Source: Bacteroidales bacterium (GTDB lineage Bacteria; Bacteroidota; Bacteroidia; Bacteroidales; PXBB01). Taken from it: a stretch of 64,000 nucleotides of DNA. Below are positions 1 to 10,997 of this stretch, piece by piece. The stretch lies in contig JAQVVM010000002.1 in assembly GCA_028698995.1 (NCBI GenBank), positions 62,001 to 126,000 on the forward strand, in the 5' to 3' direction. Every line of letters starts with the position of its first letter. Position 1 is the stretch's first letter. Under the pieces are notes generated by a model. It ran no database searches, was not told where the DNA came from, and worked only from the letters and a program-made list of their open reading frames with translations. The position numbers and the translations under genes are program-made.

Positions 1-1231
1 AGAAATCCTTTCAAATGAAATACTTGTAAGCATTGTAAACATTGTGAATGCGTCTTTTCATCGCCGTAAAGACAACAGTGATATTATAGTTGCCAAAGAA
101 AAAGCTGAAGAAAGCGACCGACTCAAATCTGCTTTTCTTGCCAATATGAGCCACGAAATACGAACTCCTATGAACGGTATTTTAGGTTTTGCTGAGTTGC
201 TCAAAACGCCTGACCTTAGTGGGAATGAGCAAAAGGAATATCTAAAAGTAATAGAAAAAAGCGGTCAAAGGATGCTTAATGTTATTAACGACATAGTAGA
301 TATTTCCAGAATTGAATCAGGGCATATAAAGATGGATGTTAAGAAGATTAATATTAACGAACAAATGGAATTCATTTATTCATTTTTTTAACCTGAAGCT
401 GAAGAAAAGAGGCTTAAATTTTCATATTCAACAGGTATTAAATCAACGCAGGCATATGCCTATTGTGATGAGGAAAAATTATTGGCAATACTTACTAATT
501 TGGTGAAAAACGCGCTTAAATATACACTATCTGGAACTATTAAATTTGGCTATAAATTGAAGGGTAATAATCTTGAATTTTATGTAAAAGACACAGGTTA
601 CGGTATTCCCGAAAATATGTTAGAAGCTGTTTTTGAACGTTTTATTCAAACGGAATTGGTTACAAAAAAAGCATTGCAAGGTACTGGATTAGGCCTTGCT
701 ATTGCTAAGGCTTATGTCTTGTTGCTTGGTGGCAAAATTTGGGTTGTAAGTAAAGAAGGCAAGGGTTCTACTTTCTTTTTTACAGTACCTTACATAACAA
801 AGCAGATTCTGAACCCAAACGAAAAAAATATTGAATCAACAGTTGATTCAATTGTAAAAAAGAATAATAAAATAAATATTCTAATCGTAGATGATGATAA
901 AACATCTCAAGAAATTCTTGAAAAGTTTGTTCAAGATTTCAGTAAAAAAACCATTTTTGCGGAAAATGGGATAGAAGCTGTTGAGTTATGTCTTGAAAAC
1001 CCTGATTTAGATTTAATTTTCATGGATATTCAAATGCCTGAATTAAGTGGCTTTGATGCCACACGACGGATAAGACAGTTTAATAAAAATGTGATTATTA
1101 TTGCACAAACAGCCTACGGCCTTTCAGGTGACAATAATTTAGCTCTTGAGTCAGGTTGTAATGATTATTTACCGAAACCTATCCGTAAAATAACCATAGA
1201 AATGCTTTTACAGAAATATTTTTACTTTTGA
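1..1231 (+). pseudogene. Hybrid histidine kinase, 5'-partial, interrupted by an in-frame stop
   Basis: The frame is open to the window edge, so the N-terminal sensor part lies outside. The visible order is HisKA (phospho-acceptor His in the SHEIRTP motif, codon 152-154), HATPase (N box in TNLVKNALKY, G1 box DTGYGIP, G2 box GTGLGLAIAK), then a receiver with phosphoacceptor Asp in FMDIQMPE (codon 1025-1027). A TAA at 389-391 splits HisKA from HATPase. The frame does not change: translation past the stop continues directly into kinase sequence. The homologous kinase at 3320-5593 has Lys at this position, so a single A-to-T change (AAA to TAA) explains it. As written, no intact kinase is made. 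GTG at 44 and TTG or internal ATGs are possible restarts, but I treat the locus as one disrupted gene. A sequencing error or a recent loss would look the same. Confidence 0.85.
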
Positions 1232-1462
1232 GATGAATTCGAATTTGAACAATATGATGTAATAATAAATTGTCTCTCTATTACAAATAATGTAGCTTAT
1301 ATTGATTTTTTTTTTAATAATCATAAGTTTTTAGTATTTTTGTATAATATTTATAAAAAATGATTTTTCCCTATTAACTTTGTGTATAGGAATAACATTA
1401 TTGCTAATTTTTTTTAATGTTGTTCTTTTCTATGAACTATACTATATATTATTTTTACCAAA

Positions 1463-3262
1463 ATGAAGCTCCTTATAATTGACGACAATAATGAAAACAT
1501 AAACTATCTTGAAGGTATTATTAAGGAAGTTTTAGGTGATGTAATTCTATTTTCTGCACTGAATGAATCTCAAGCTTTTGAATTAGCAAAAGTTGAAGAC
1601 CCTGATGTAATTTTGTTTGGTACTTTAAAACAGTCTTTTGGAGAAAATGATTTATGCCGTCTATTAAAGAAAGACCTTTTACTTAGAGATATTCCCGTCA
1701 TTCTTATTATCAATCCTAAGAATGACATTGAGAGTGAAAAAAAAATAATTAATAGTGGGGCAGAAGTTTTTATTTCTAAACCCTTTGACATTATAGAACT
1801 TTCTACCCTGATTAAAGCTATGGCAAGAATAAAAGCTGTAAATGTGATAAAAAGGGTAGAAAAACAAGGTTTTGAAGAACATGTGAAAAGCCGTACTTTG
1901 GAACTGGAAAATAGAATTGAAGAATTGATTAAAATAAACCAGAACATAAAAGAAAGTGAAGAACGTTATAAGAGCTTGATTAAAAGATCTCCTGATGGGA
2001 TTTCAATATTAAACAGAGACGGGGTTCTGATTTTCGTTTCCGATAATCTGGTAAAATGGCATGGATACAATAGTTCTGAAGAATTTATTGGGAAAAAAGC
2101 ACTTGATTTTATTGTTCCTGAATATCTTGAAAATGCAAATTACTTATTTGATGAATCATTAAAAGGTAACATTTTTGGTTATACTGAATTTGAATTATAC
2201 AGTAAAGATGGAAGTACCTTTTTTGTAGAAGCCAATGCTGAATGTAAAAGGAACTCCGAAGGAGAAGTAGAGTATATTTTCCTTATTGAACGAAATATTA
2301 CTGAAAGGAAGATGTCAGAAAACAAACTGATGGAAAGTGAGCAAAAATTCAGAATGCTTTTTGAAAATATGGAACAAGGGGTGTTTTTTCAATCTTCTGA
2401 CTACACTCATTTGGATATAAACCCAACTGGTTTAGATATGTTTGGTGTCACAAAAGAACAATTTCTTGAAAGAACTTCTTTTCATCCCGAATGGAAAGTA
2501 GTAGATGAAAAATATACTAAATTAGCACCCGAAGAACATCCTTCAATTAAGGCTTTATCTACAGCAAAAGAAGTAAAGGCAACTGTAGGGATTTATAATC
2601 CTTTAAGTAATGATTACAAATGGCTGACTTTAAATGCAAAACCACTGTTCAAAGAGGGTGATGAAAAACCATATCAGGTTTTTGTAACCATGCACGATAT
2701 TACAGAACTTAAAAAGAAAACAGAAGCCCTTGTTTATAGAGAGTCTATTCTGAATAAAATTTTCGATGTTCTACCAATTGGATTATGGTTTTCCGATGAC
2801 AAAGGGAAACTTACTCATGGCAATCCTGCCGGCATCAAAATTTGGGAAGGAGAACCTAAAGTCGGGCCCGATAATTATGGTGTTTTTAAGGCAAGACGTT
2901 TATCGACAGGGGAAGAGATTATGGCTGATGATTGGGCTTTAGTGCATACCATTAAAAATGGAGAAACTATATTGGATGAAATTCTCGAAATTGAGGCTTT
3001 TAATGGTCAGAAAAAAATTGTCCTTAACTCTACAGCTCCTGTTTTTGATAACTCAGGCAAGTTGTTGGGTGCCATTATTGTTAATAATGATATCACAAAG
3101 CAGAAGGAAACCGAATTGGCTCTAAAAGCTAAAATTAATGAGTTGGAAAGGTTTAATGAACTTACTGTTGACAGAGAAATACGTATGATTGAATTGAAAA
3201 AAGAAATCAATGAATTATTAATTGCAACTGGTAAAAAGATTAAATATAAAATCGTTGAATAA
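1463..3262 (+). CDS. Degenerate receiver plus three PAS domains, no kinase domain
   Basis: The protein has 599 residues. Residues 1-120 are a receiver fold with the acidic pair D7/D8 and the conserved Lys (K106, in ISKPFD). The phosphoacceptor Asp is Gly (G53, in VILFGTL), and the usual Thr/Ser of the next strand is missing (VILIIN). A coiled linker leads to three PAS domains at about 165-280, 290-415 and 425-550, each ending in the typical PAC-like D-I-T-E/K turn. The C-terminus (about 550-599) is a charged helix, like the linker that normally leads into a histidine kinase, but the frame stops there. It is likely a cytoplasmic sensor or scaffold that binds ligands through PAS and partners through a pseudo-receiver. 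It follows a 231-bp gap and precedes another sensor gene on the same strand. Domain calls are firm; the role is inference. Confidence 0.85.
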   Translation: MKLLIIDDNNENINYLEGIIKEVLGDVILFSALNESQAFELAKVEDPDVILFGTLKQSFGENDLCRLLKKDLLLRDIPVILIINPKNDIESEKKIINSGAEVFISKPFDIIELSTLIKAMARIKAVNVIKRVEKQGFEEHVKSRTLELENRIEELIKINQNIKESEERYKSLIKRSPDGISILNRDGVLIFVSDNLVKWHGYNSSEEFIGKKALDFIVPEYLENANYLFDESLKGNIFGYTEFELYSKDGSTFFVEANAECKRNSEGEVEYIFLIERNITERKMSENKLMESEQKFRMLFENMEQGVFFQSSDYTHLDINPTGLDMFGVTKEQFLERTSFHPEWKVVDEKYTKLAPEEHPSIKALSTAKEVKATVGIYNPLSNDYKWLTLNAKPLFKEGDEKPYQVFVTMHDITELKKKTEALVYRESILNKIFDVLPIGLWFSDDKGKLTHGNPAGIKIWEGEPKVGPDNYGVFKARRLSTGEEIMADDWALVHTIKNGETILDEILEIEAFNGQKKIVLNSTAPVFDNSGKLLGAIIVNNDITKQKETELALKAKINELERFNELTVDREIRMIELKKEINELLIATGKKIKYKIVE

Positions 3263-3319
3263 TAAAAAAGAACAATTTTAAAGTAATATAGGTCTTATTT
3301 ATAATTATTAGCATTAAAT

Positions 3320-5593
3320 ATGGGAGCAGAAAAAATGAAAATCCTTATTGTTGATGACAATAAGGATAATCTTATCATTTTGAAAGCAATGATAAAAGAT
3401 GTTCTCCCAAATGCCATCGTAATTACTGCCGAAAATGGCTCAACTGCTTTAGATCTTGCATTAACTCATAACCCTTGTGTCATTTTATTAGATATTATAA
3501 TGCCCGAAATGGATGGGTTTAATGTCTGTAAAAATTTTAAAGCTGACAGCAGGTTAAGAGAAATTCCAGTGGTATTTGTAACTGCTTTAAAGTACGACAG
3601 AAATATTCGTGTTCAAGCTCTTGAAAGCGGTGCAGAAGCTTTTATTTCAAAACCGATAGACCCTGTTGAACTTAAAGCTCAACTATTGGCGATGTATAAA
3701 ATTAAAACTGCTAACTTGAACAAGATAAATGAAAAAGAACGTTTAGAAGTTTTAGTTGAAGAAAAAACCTGTGAACTTAAAAGAATGCAGTTGGCAACAT
3801 TAAATTTACTTGAAGATTTAAGAAAAGAGAATGATGCCCGCAAAGAAAGTGAAAAATTGCTTATAGAACAAAAGAAAGAAATTGAATTTAATAACGAACG
3901 CTTGGAATGCATACTTAGGATTTCTCAGATGCAGACAAATTCAACTCAAAAACTTTTGGACTTTGCTTTAGAAGAAGCTATTAATCTTACAAAAAGTAAA
4001 ATTGGCTATATTTATTTTTATAATGAAAATTTACGACAATTTGTCCTAAATACATGGTCAAAGGGTGTTATGGATGAATGTACTGTAAGGGAACCCCAAA
4101 TTATTTACAATCTTGACAATACCGGTTGTTGGGGTGAAGCTGTAAGGCAGAGAATGCCCATTATAATGAATGATTTTGAAGCCGAACACCCCCTAAAAAG
4201 AGGAATACCCGAAGGTCATGTGAAATTGAAAAAATTTCTGACCATACCGGTTATAAATATGAATGAGATAGTTGCTGTAGCAGGTGTAGCAAATAAAAAT
4301 GATGATTACAATGATACTGATGTCAGGCAATTGACCCTTTTAATGGATAATGTTTGGAAAATTTCTGAGAGAATTTCGATGATGAAAATTCTTAAAGAAG
4401 CCAAAGAACAAGCTGAAGAAAGCGACAGATTGAAGTCCGCATTTCTTGCAAATATGAGCCACGAAATTCGAACACCTATGAATGGGATAATTGGTTTTGC
4501 AGAGTTGTTGAAAAATCCAAATCTTTCCGGTAATGAAATGATGGATTATATCTTGACCATTGAGAAAAGTGGAGAACGTATGCTTAATATTATTAACGAC
4601 ATCATTAGTATTTCAAAGGTGGAAGCTAAAGTTGAAAAAATAAAATTAGTTAATACAAATATTAATGAACAACTTAGCTATCTTTTGAAATTATTCAAGC
4701 CCGAAGGAGAACGAAAAGGCTTGGAAATTAAATGTAATTGCCTGTCAAAAAATAGCTTGATTGTAAATACAGACAGAGAAAAGCTTTATGCTATTCTTGC
4801 TAACCTGATTAAAAATTCTATTAAATTTACTTTAAAAGGACAGATAGAGTTTGGTTATAGCATTAAAACAACTAATGATGGACTAAATCATACTGTTGAA
4901 AATCAAAATGATAAACAGTCCGTCCCTGATTCTTTCCTTGAATTTTACGTCAAAGATACTGGAATAGGCATTGATAAAGAACATATGAATCTGATTTTTG
5001 AGCGTTTCAGACAGGTAAGTGAAGGGCAAACCAGAAACTTCGAAGGTGCAGGTCTTGGTTTAGCTATAACAAAAGCTTATGTTGAAATGCTTGGAGGTAA
5101 AATATGGGTCGAAAGCGAACCTAAAAAAGGCACTATTTTCTACTTTAGCTTACCTTTCAGAAATATAGATGAAATAAACACAAATAAAATTAATTCATTT
5201 TCAAACAATACACATATTATGTATTCTAAAAATTTAAAAATATTAATTGCTGAAGATGATGTTGCTTCTCAGTTTCTTATTTCCAAGATTACAGAAAAAC
5301 ACAGTAAAGAAACACTAATAGCAAAAAACGGCATTGAAGCTGTAGATTTTTGTGTAAAAAATCCCGATATTGATTTAATTCTCATGGATATACAGATGCC
5401 TGAAATAAATGGTTACGAAGCCACACAGAAGATCAGAATGTTTAATAATGATGTCATAATAATTGCACAAACTGCATATGCATTACCCGGTGATAAAGAA
5501 AAAGCTATTGGTGTTGGTTGCAATGAACACATCTCAAAACCAATTAAATCAGAAATTATTGATTCCCTTATTTTAAAATATTTTAAAAAATGA
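3320..5593 (+). CDS. Hybrid sensor histidine kinase (REC-GAF-HisKA-HATPase-REC)
   Basis: The protein has 757 residues and no membrane segment. The N-terminal receiver has phosphoacceptor D58 (LLDIIMPE). A coiled linker (about 130-195) leads to a GAF-type domain (about 200-365). HisKA carries H381 in [10 protein letters not shown], the HATPase has ANLIKNS, DTGIGI and [10 protein letters not shown], and the C-terminal receiver has D690 (LMDIQMPE). All catalytic residues are visible, so this should be an active cytoplasmic phosphorelay protein taking input from a phosphorylated partner (N-terminal REC) or from a GAF ligand. M6 (at 3335) starts directly at the receiver and is an equally good start. 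The stop overlaps the next gene by 4 bp (ATGA), implying co-translation. The HisKA region is nearly identical to the broken kinase upstream, pointing to a tandem duplication. Confidence 0.9.
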   Translation: MGAEKMKILIVDDNKDNLIILKAMIKDVLPNAIVITAENGSTALDLALTHNPCVILLDIIMPEMDGFNVCKNFKADSRLREIPVVFVTALKYDRNIRVQALESGAEAFISKPIDPVELKAQLLAMYKIKTANLNKINEKERLEVLVEEKTCELKRMQLATLNLLEDLRKENDARKESEKLLIEQKKEIEFNNERLECILRISQMQTNSTQKLLDFALEEAINLTKSKIGYIYFYNENLRQFVLNTWSKGVMDECTVREPQIIYNLDNTGCWGEAVRQRMPIIMNDFEAEHPLKRGIPEGHVKLKKFLTIPVINMNEIVAVAGVANKNDDYNDTDVRQLTLLMDNVWKISERISMMKILKEAKEQAEESDRLKSAFLANMSHEIRTPMNGIIGFAELLKNPNLSGNEMMDYILTIEKSGERMLNIINDIISISKVEAKVEKIKLVNTNINEQLSYLLKLFKPEGERKGLEIKCNCLSKNSLIVNTDREKLYAILANLIKNSIKFTLKGQIEFGYSIKTTNDGLNHTVENQNDKQSVPDSFLEFYVKDTGIGIDKEHMNLIFERFRQVSEGQTRNFEGAGLGLAITKAYVEMLGGKIWVESEPKKGTIFYFSLPFRNIDEINTNKINSFSNNTHIMYSKNLKILIAEDDVASQFLISKITEKHSKETLIAKNGIEAVDFCVKNPDIDLILMDIQMPEINGYEATQKIRMFNNDVIIIAQTAYALPGDKEKAIGVGCNEHISKPIKSEIIDSLILKYFKK

Positions 5594-7242
5594 AAGTACT
5601 ACCTTCTTTACCAAATATTCTAATAGTTGATGACATTGAAGAAAATCTTCAATTTTTGGAATCAATAGTTAAAAGTTTTGATATCAATCTGATTAAAGCC
5701 AATTCAGGAGCTGAGGCACTAAAAAAAACCAAGGGTCTTGATCTGGCTCTAGCTATTATTGATGTTTGGATGCCCAAAATGAATGGATATGAGCTGGCAG
5801 TTAGAATAAACGAAGACAAAACAGATAACAAAGTACCTGTTGTTTTTCTAACAGCAAGTATCAGTGATGAAATTGAAAGACTTAAGGGGTATAAATCTGG
5901 TGCAGTTGATTATATTTTTAAACCTGTTAAAAGAAGTATTATACAAAGTAAAGTCAGTATTTTTCTTGATCTTTACAAACAAAAACAAAAAATATTTTTT
6001 GATGCCCTCGAATTGAGGCAATATACCGAAGAATTAGCTAAGCTTAATAAATCACTTAAAAAAAGTGAAGAAAAAGAAAAGAAATTGTCATCAGCACTTA
6101 AAAATACACTTGATAATCTCGAGGTTCTTGTTGACTTAAGAACCGAAGAACTTGCCAGAACTGAAAACTTATATTTCACTACAGTGAATTCTCTAACTGA
6201 TTGGATTTGTGTAAGTGATGAATCTAATAAAATCATTTTTACCAATCAATCATTGAACAACTTTCTTCAAAATAATAACCAAAAAGAGGATATTTTGGGT
6301 AAGGATATAAAAGATGTACTTGTATTTTTGAACGAAACTGAACTAAAATACTATAAGAAAGTTTTCAGTAGTGGAAAGACAAAGACTATAGAAGGGAAAT
6401 ATTTAATTTTTGGAAAGTCATATTTTTTACAGATTAAGCTCTCCCCTGTAAAGAGTGATAATAAAACAGTAAGAATTGTTACTACGGTTTATGATTATAC
6501 TAAGCAAAAACTTGCAGAGGAAGAAATACTGAAAAATCTTGAAAGAGAAAAGAATTTGAATGATATGAAGTCACAGTTTATTTCAACTGTTTCGCATGAA
6601 TTCAGAACTCCACTTGCAGGCATTCATTCCAGCGTACAATTATTGCAAAATTTTGATAAAAAATGGGATGACTCAAAAAAAGAAAGGTTCTATAATCAAA
6701 TTTTTGATGCTATTAAACGCACGAAAACACTTCTCGATGATATTTCATTACTTGATAATGAAAAATTAAAGAAAGCCACATTTAAACCTTCATATATCAA
6801 TATGAAAGAATTTTTAGATAATATTGTACATGAAAATATTCAAGTATATGGTGCTGATTTTGATATTGAATGTGATTTTAAGTTTGAAAAACCGGAATGT
6901 TTTGTAGATAAGGATATCCTTCAAACTATAATCGGTAATGTGATTTCAAATGCTATTAAGTACAGTGGCTCATCACGAAGGATAGTTTTTAATTCAAAAA
7001 TAACAAAAAAAGAAATGATCTTTAAAATTGTAGATTTTGGCATTGGCATACCCGCAGAAGATCTGAAATCGCTTTATGAACCATTTTACAGAGGTTCTAA
7101 TACTGAATCTATTCAGGGCACCGGATTTGGGCTCTCTTTAGTAAAAAGATATATTGACTTGTGTAAAGGAAAAATTTCAATTGAATCTGAAATTGGAAAA
7201 GGCACTGCAGTAAAAATTGAAATTCCTTGCCAAAACAACTGA
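5590..7242 (+). CDS. REC-PAS sensor histidine kinase
   Basis: The protein has 550 residues. The receiver at 1-125 has D58 (AIIDVWMP) and the KPV Lys. A long coiled coil (about 130-190) is followed by a PAS domain (about 195-310), then HisKA with H336 in TVSHEFRTP, and an HATPase with N box ([10 protein letters not shown]), G1 (DFGIGIP) and G2 ([12 protein letters not shown]). There is no membrane helix, so it is cytoplasmic. Its start codon overlaps the stop of the preceding hybrid kinase, and the response regulator at 7270 follows after 27 bp. This makes it the likely phosphodonor for that LuxR-type regulator. The pairing is inferred from order and spacing only. Confidence 0.9.
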   Translation: MKVLPSLPNILIVDDIEENLQFLESIVKSFDINLIKANSGAEALKKTKGLDLALAIIDVWMPKMNGYELAVRINEDKTDNKVPVVFLTASISDEIERLKGYKSGAVDYIFKPVKRSIIQSKVSIFLDLYKQKQKIFFDALELRQYTEELAKLNKSLKKSEEKEKKLSSALKNTLDNLEVLVDLRTEELARTENLYFTTVNSLTDWICVSDESNKIIFTNQSLNNFLQNNNQKEDILGKDIKDVLVFLNETELKYYKKVFSSGKTKTIEGKYLIFGKSYFLQIKLSPVKSDNKTVRIVTTVYDYTKQKLAEEEILKNLEREKNLNDMKSQFISTVSHEFRTPLAGIHSSVQLLQNFDKKWDDSKKERFYNQIFDAIKRTKTLLDDISLLDNEKLKKATFKPSYINMKEFLDNIVHENIQVYGADFDIECDFKFEKPECFVDKDILQTIIGNVISNAIKYSGSSRRIVFNSKITKKEMIFKIVDFGIGIPAEDLKSLYEPFYRGSNTESIQGTGFGLSLVKRYIDLCKGKISIESEIGKGTAVKIEIPCQNN

Positions 7243-7269
7243 TTATTTTTATAACCTAAACAAAAAAAT

Positions 7270-8253
7270 ATGAAAACCATACTCATTGTTGAAGATGACA
7301 GAACTTTAAGAGAAAATATTGCTGTGTTTCTGGTAGAAGAAAATTTTAATGTTGTTGTGGCTGACGACGGCCTTGAAGGCATACAAAAAGCAATTAAGAA
7401 TCATCCAGACCTCATTCTCTGTGATATCAGTATGCCTAATATGAATGGTTATGACTTCTTAAAAACCATACAACAGATCAATTATACATCTTCAATCCCT
7501 TTTGTTTTTCTTACTGCAAAAGCCGAAAAAGAAGATATCAGAATAGGTATGCACTTGGGTGTTGATGATTATCTGACAAAACCTTTCGACTTTAATGAAC
7601 TTCTTAAGGTTATTAATGTCAGACTTGCTAAATACGAGAAAATTCAACAGGTAAATGATGAAAAGTTTAATGCCCTAATTGAAACTCCTGCCATTGGAGT
7701 TTTTATTTTTCAGAACAGTAAAATTGTTTTTTTTAATGAAACTTTTGCTAAAATATTTGGGTTTTCTGTTCAGGAATTTAGAAACTTGGGTTATGATGAA
7801 AATTTTGAAGAAATTATAAACAGTGAGTACTCAGACAAAGTCATAAACAATTTGGAAAAATGCATTAATGATGCCTCGTCATCCATTCATTTAGAGTTTC
7901 TGGCAATCCATAAATCTCTTAAAGATGTTTCTATTGAAATGTATGGATCCGTTATCAATTATAAGGGTGTCTCAAGTGTAATTGGCAGTATTACCGATTT
8001 GGGAAAGAGCGGTAAATCGCTGAAGAGCACCACAAGCTCCAATTTAAATTCTGACATGTTTACTAAAAGGGAAATTGAAGTTCTTGAACTTATCTGCCAG
8101 GGATATACTACCAATAAGGTGTCTGAAAAGCTTTTTATAAGCAACCGTACTGTTGATACACACAGAGCCAATCTATTATCCAAATCAGGATGCAAAAATA
8201 TTGCTGAGCTATTAATTTATGCCAATAAGAATAATTTAATAAATTTACCTTAA
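7270..8253 (+). CDS. Response regulator REC-PAS-LuxR (NarL/FixJ-type)
   Basis: The protein has 327 residues. The receiver (1-125) has D52 (LCDISMP), the acidic pair near residues 8-10 and the KPFD Lys. A PAS domain occupies about 130-250. A LuxR-type helix-turn-helix (about 258-322) contains TKREIEVLELICQGYT and SNRTVDTHRANLL. It should be a DNA-binding transcription factor switched by phosphorylation. An extra PAS between REC and HTH is unusual, since most NarL-type regulators are REC-HTH with about 210 residues. It is the last gene of the same-strand signalling run and the only visible transcriptional output. Its targets are not evident. Confidence 0.9.
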   Translation: MKTILIVEDDRTLRENIAVFLVEENFNVVVADDGLEGIQKAIKNHPDLILCDISMPNMNGYDFLKTIQQINYTSSIPFVFLTAKAEKEDIRIGMHLGVDDYLTKPFDFNELLKVINVRLAKYEKIQQVNDEKFNALIETPAIGVFIFQNSKIVFFNETFAKIFGFSVQEFRNLGYDENFEEIINSEYSDKVINNLEKCINDASSSIHLEFLAIHKSLKDVSIEMYGSVINYKGVSSVIGSITDLGKSGKSLKSTTSSNLNSDMFTKREIEVLELICQGYTTNKVSEKLFISNRTVDTHRANLLSKSGCKNIAELLIYANKNNLINLP

Positions 8254-8344
8254 TGGTTTTTATTGGAAAAAATATTCTGAAATTCAATTCTTTTTATAAT
8301 TTAAATCGTAGCGCAATTTCATTTTTTTAATTGACACAATTTCA

Positions 8345-8836
8345 ATGATAAATATATTATTAAAAAACTTCGTTGACTTTTTCTATGGGACAAAACGAGT
8401 TAGAAGGAAGTATGAACTGAACAACAAAGAAGAGATAGTTTTGGCTGCTGATGCAAGTAAAGGAATCGTAACAAAATCAAACCAAAACATCCAACGTGGT
8501 TTAGACTGGGTAACTTCTCAAAGAGCGGTTTTGTTATTAACAGATAAGAAAATTGTATGTGGCAAATGGGTTATTCCTCTTGATACAATTACATCAGCAC
8601 AGCTTATCAAAATCAATACTATGTTGAGCAGTGGGCAGGTTCTGAAAGTAGAAACAAAAGAAGGTGATAATTATCAATTTGGAATGCAACTAAACCCTGA
8701 ATGGACAAATCAGCAACAACTTCCCTTGACACTTGAAAAAGGACATCTTAAATATTCAGTCTTTAGTATTGCAGTGAGGCTTATTTTAGTTGGATATATA
8801 ATTTACTTGATCTATGAACGCTTTATTGCCGGCTGA
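8345..8836 (+). CDS. Small membrane-anchored protein, PH-like fold possible
   Basis: The protein has 163 residues and the family is not recognised. The N-terminal half has alternating strands, including VLLLTDKKIVCGKWVIPLD, which resembles bacterial PH-like domains. The C-terminus has one hydrophobic segment (about 138-157) that probably anchors it to the inner membrane. It lies 91 bp after the response regulator on the same strand, so it could be the end of that transcript or a separate unit. Its stop is 3 bp from the convergent EF-G gene. No catalytic motif is seen. Confidence 0.6.
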   Translation: MINILLKNFVDFFYGTKRVRRKYELNNKEEIVLAADASKGIVTKSNQNIQRGLDWVTSQRAVLLLTDKKIVCGKWVIPLDTITSAQLIKINTMLSSGQVLKVETKEGDNYQFGMQLNPEWTNQQQLPLTLEKGHLKYSVFSIAVRLILVGYIIYLIYERFIAG

Positions 8837-8839
8837 ATC

Positions 8840-10906
8840 TTATTTCTTTTTTTCATTGATTTTTTTCAGTTCATCCTCTTGTAAAGAACGCGGTACTGCT
8901 TCATATTGGTAAAATTCCATAGAATAATTAGCTCTACCGCTTGAAATATTACGGAGGTGAGTGGCATAACTGAACATTTCCATTAAAGGTACAAATCCGT
9001 TAAGTTTCTGAGCTCCTTTTCTGAAACGGCGCATGGCTTCAATTTTACCTCTACGTCTGTTCAGGTTGCCAACAATATCACCAATATATTCATCAGGTGT
9101 ATTTACTTCAATCTTCATGATAGGTTCAAGCAAAATGGGGCCGGCTTTCATAAAGGCATTTTTAAAACAGATAGAAGCACAAGTTTGAAATGCCATATCA
9201 GATGAATCTACTGGATGGTAGCTGCCATCTAATAAAGTAACTTTCACGTCAACAATGGGGAAGCCTGCAATAATTCCTTCATTGATAGTTTTCTGAATGC
9301 CTTTGTTTACCGATCCAATAAATTCTGAAGGAATAACACCTCCTTTTATTTTATCTATAAATTCATAGCCCTTTCCTGTATTGGGCTCTATTCTTAAAAC
9401 GGTTCGCGCAAACTGTCCTTTTCCTCCACTTTGTTTAGCATGTTTATAATCGAAGTCGGATTCATGAGAAATGGTTTCTCTGAATGCAACCGCGGGTTGA
9501 CCAACTTCAACGTCACACCCAAATTCGCGTTTAAGCCGGTCAATGATTATCTCAAGATGCAATTCGCCCATTCCCGAAATAACGGTTTCTTCGGTTTCAT
9601 TATCGTATCTCATATTGAAAGAAGGGTCTTCATTTGTAAGTTTTCTAAGAGAATCAATCATTTTTTCCTGTTCCTTACGCTTTGCAGGATTTATTTTCAA
9701 TTCTATTACAGATGGGGGCACATGTATAGATTCCAGGAATAGTGGATGAGCGCTGTCGCAAAGAGTATCACCTGTTTTAGTAAACTTCAGGCCAATGAGT
9801 GCTACGATGTCACCCGGACCTGCTTCATGAATTTCTTCACGGTCTTTGGCATGGATTTTTAAAATCCTGCCGGTGCGTTCATGTTTGCCTTTAGTACTGT
9901 TGAGTAATTGCATACCACTTGTAAGTACTCCTGAGTAAATTCTTACAAAAGTTTGCTGTCCGACAAATGGGTCGTGAATGAGTTTAAAAGCCAACGCAGC
10001 AAAAGGCTCTTTTCGTGAGGGATTGCGACTTCGTGATTTTTCAGGATCGTTAATGTCCATGCCTATAACAGCACCAGTATCAATAGGAGAGGGGAGGTAA
10101 TCCACCACTGCGTCAAGAAGAAGTTGGATTCCTTTGTTTTTATAGGCTGCACCACAAAAAACAGGTGTAAACAGCAATTTGATAACGGCATCACGTGCAG
10201 CATTCTTAAGTAACTCAGAGGGCACAAATACCTCAGAAAAATACAAATTCATGATTTCTTCATTGTAATCGGCTAATTTTTCGACAACGTGAATGCGTGC
10301 TTCTTCTGCCGTAGTTTTATAATCCTCGGGAATACTTATCTCTTTTCGTTCAAAATCAATAAAAGTATAAGCTTTTTGTTCAATGACATCAATGATACCT
10401 GTAAAATTATCCTCAGCACCTATGGGTAACTGAAAAGCAATCGCTTTAGCATCCAGGTATTTGTTCATTTGTTGGATTACTTCATAAAAATCAGCACCGG
10501 TTCTATCCATTTTATTTACAAAAGCAATACGGGGTACTTTATACCTGTCTGCCTGATTCCAAACGGTTTCTGTTTGTGGCTCTACACCTCCTACAGCACA
10601 AAAAACGCTGATCAAACCGTCAATAACACGTAAAGAGCGCTCTACTTCAACTGTGAAGTCAACGTGCCCCGGAGTGTCAATAAGGTTAATCTGAGAGCCT
10701 TTCCAATGACAAGTGATGGCTGCAGAAGCGATGGTAATGCCCCTTTCTTGTTCTTGTTTCATAAAATCCATGGTACTTTCACCATCGTGAACTTCACCTG
10801 TTTTACGGTTAACACCTGTAAAAAACAGAATCCGTTCAGTAACTGTTGTTTTTCCTGCATCAATATGAGCTGCAATGCCTATGTTTCGAAGTTTAGATAA
10901 TGACAT
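8840..10906 (-). CDS. fusA: Elongation factor G (EF-G family translocase)
   Basis: The protein has 688 residues, about the usual EF-G length. GTPase motifs are intact: G1 AHIDAGKTT, switch I region with QERGITI, G3 DTPGH and G4 NKMD. Domains II-V follow, with a typical EF-G domain IV (residues about 480-600) and a C-terminal domain ending in Lys-rich sequence. It catalyses ribosome translocation and may act in recycling. It is not next to rpsL, rpsG or tuf, so it may be a second EF-G of the genome rather than the str-operon copy; many Bacteroidota carry two. It lies 91 bp downstream of citF on the same strand. Which copy it is cannot be decided from this window. Confidence 0.9.
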   Translation of the reverse strand: MSLSKLRNIGIAAHIDAGKTTVTERILFFTGVNRKTGEVHDGESTMDFMKQEQERGITIASAAITCHWKGSQINLIDTPGHVDFTVEVERSLRVIDGLISVFCAVGGVEPQTETVWNQADRYKVPRIAFVNKMDRTGADFYEVIQQMNKYLDAKAIAFQLPIGAEDNFTGIIDVIEQKAYTFIDFERKEISIPEDYKTTAEEARIHVVEKLADYNEEIMNLYFSEVFVPSELLKNAARDAVIKLLFTPVFCGAAYKNKGIQLLLDAVVDYLPSPIDTGAVIGMDINDPEKSRSRNPSRKEPFAALAFKLIHDPFVGQQTFVRIYSGVLTSGMQLLNSTKGKHERTGRILKIHAKDREEIHEAGPGDIVALIGLKFTKTGDTLCDSAHPLFLESIHVPPSVIELKINPAKRKEQEKMIDSLRKLTNEDPSFNMRYDNETEETVISGMGELHLEIIIDRLKREFGCDVEVGQPAVAFRETISHESDFDYKHAKQSGGKGQFARTVLRIEPNTGKGYEFIDKIKGGVIPSEFIGSVNKGIQKTINEGIIAGFPIVDVKVTLLDGSYHPVDSSDMAFQTCASICFKNAFMKAGPILLEPIMKIEVNTPDEYIGDIVGNLNRRRGKIEAMRRFRKGAQKLNGFVPLMEMFSYATHLRNISSGRANYSMEFYQYEAVPRSLQEDELKKINEKKK

Positions 10907-10997
10907 ATTTTAAGAGTTAAAAAAATATCTAAGGTTAAATATTAACCAAAATTTGAGTAAATAAAAAAAACTAAGAGGATGTTAATAGAAAAAGAAA

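Noticed and set aside
1232..1462. Promoter with full -33/-7 pair before the PAS protein gene
   Set aside because: TATTTTTG (1335-1342) and TAACTTTG (1375-1382) fit the -7 box, but no TTTG lies at the expected spacing for either.
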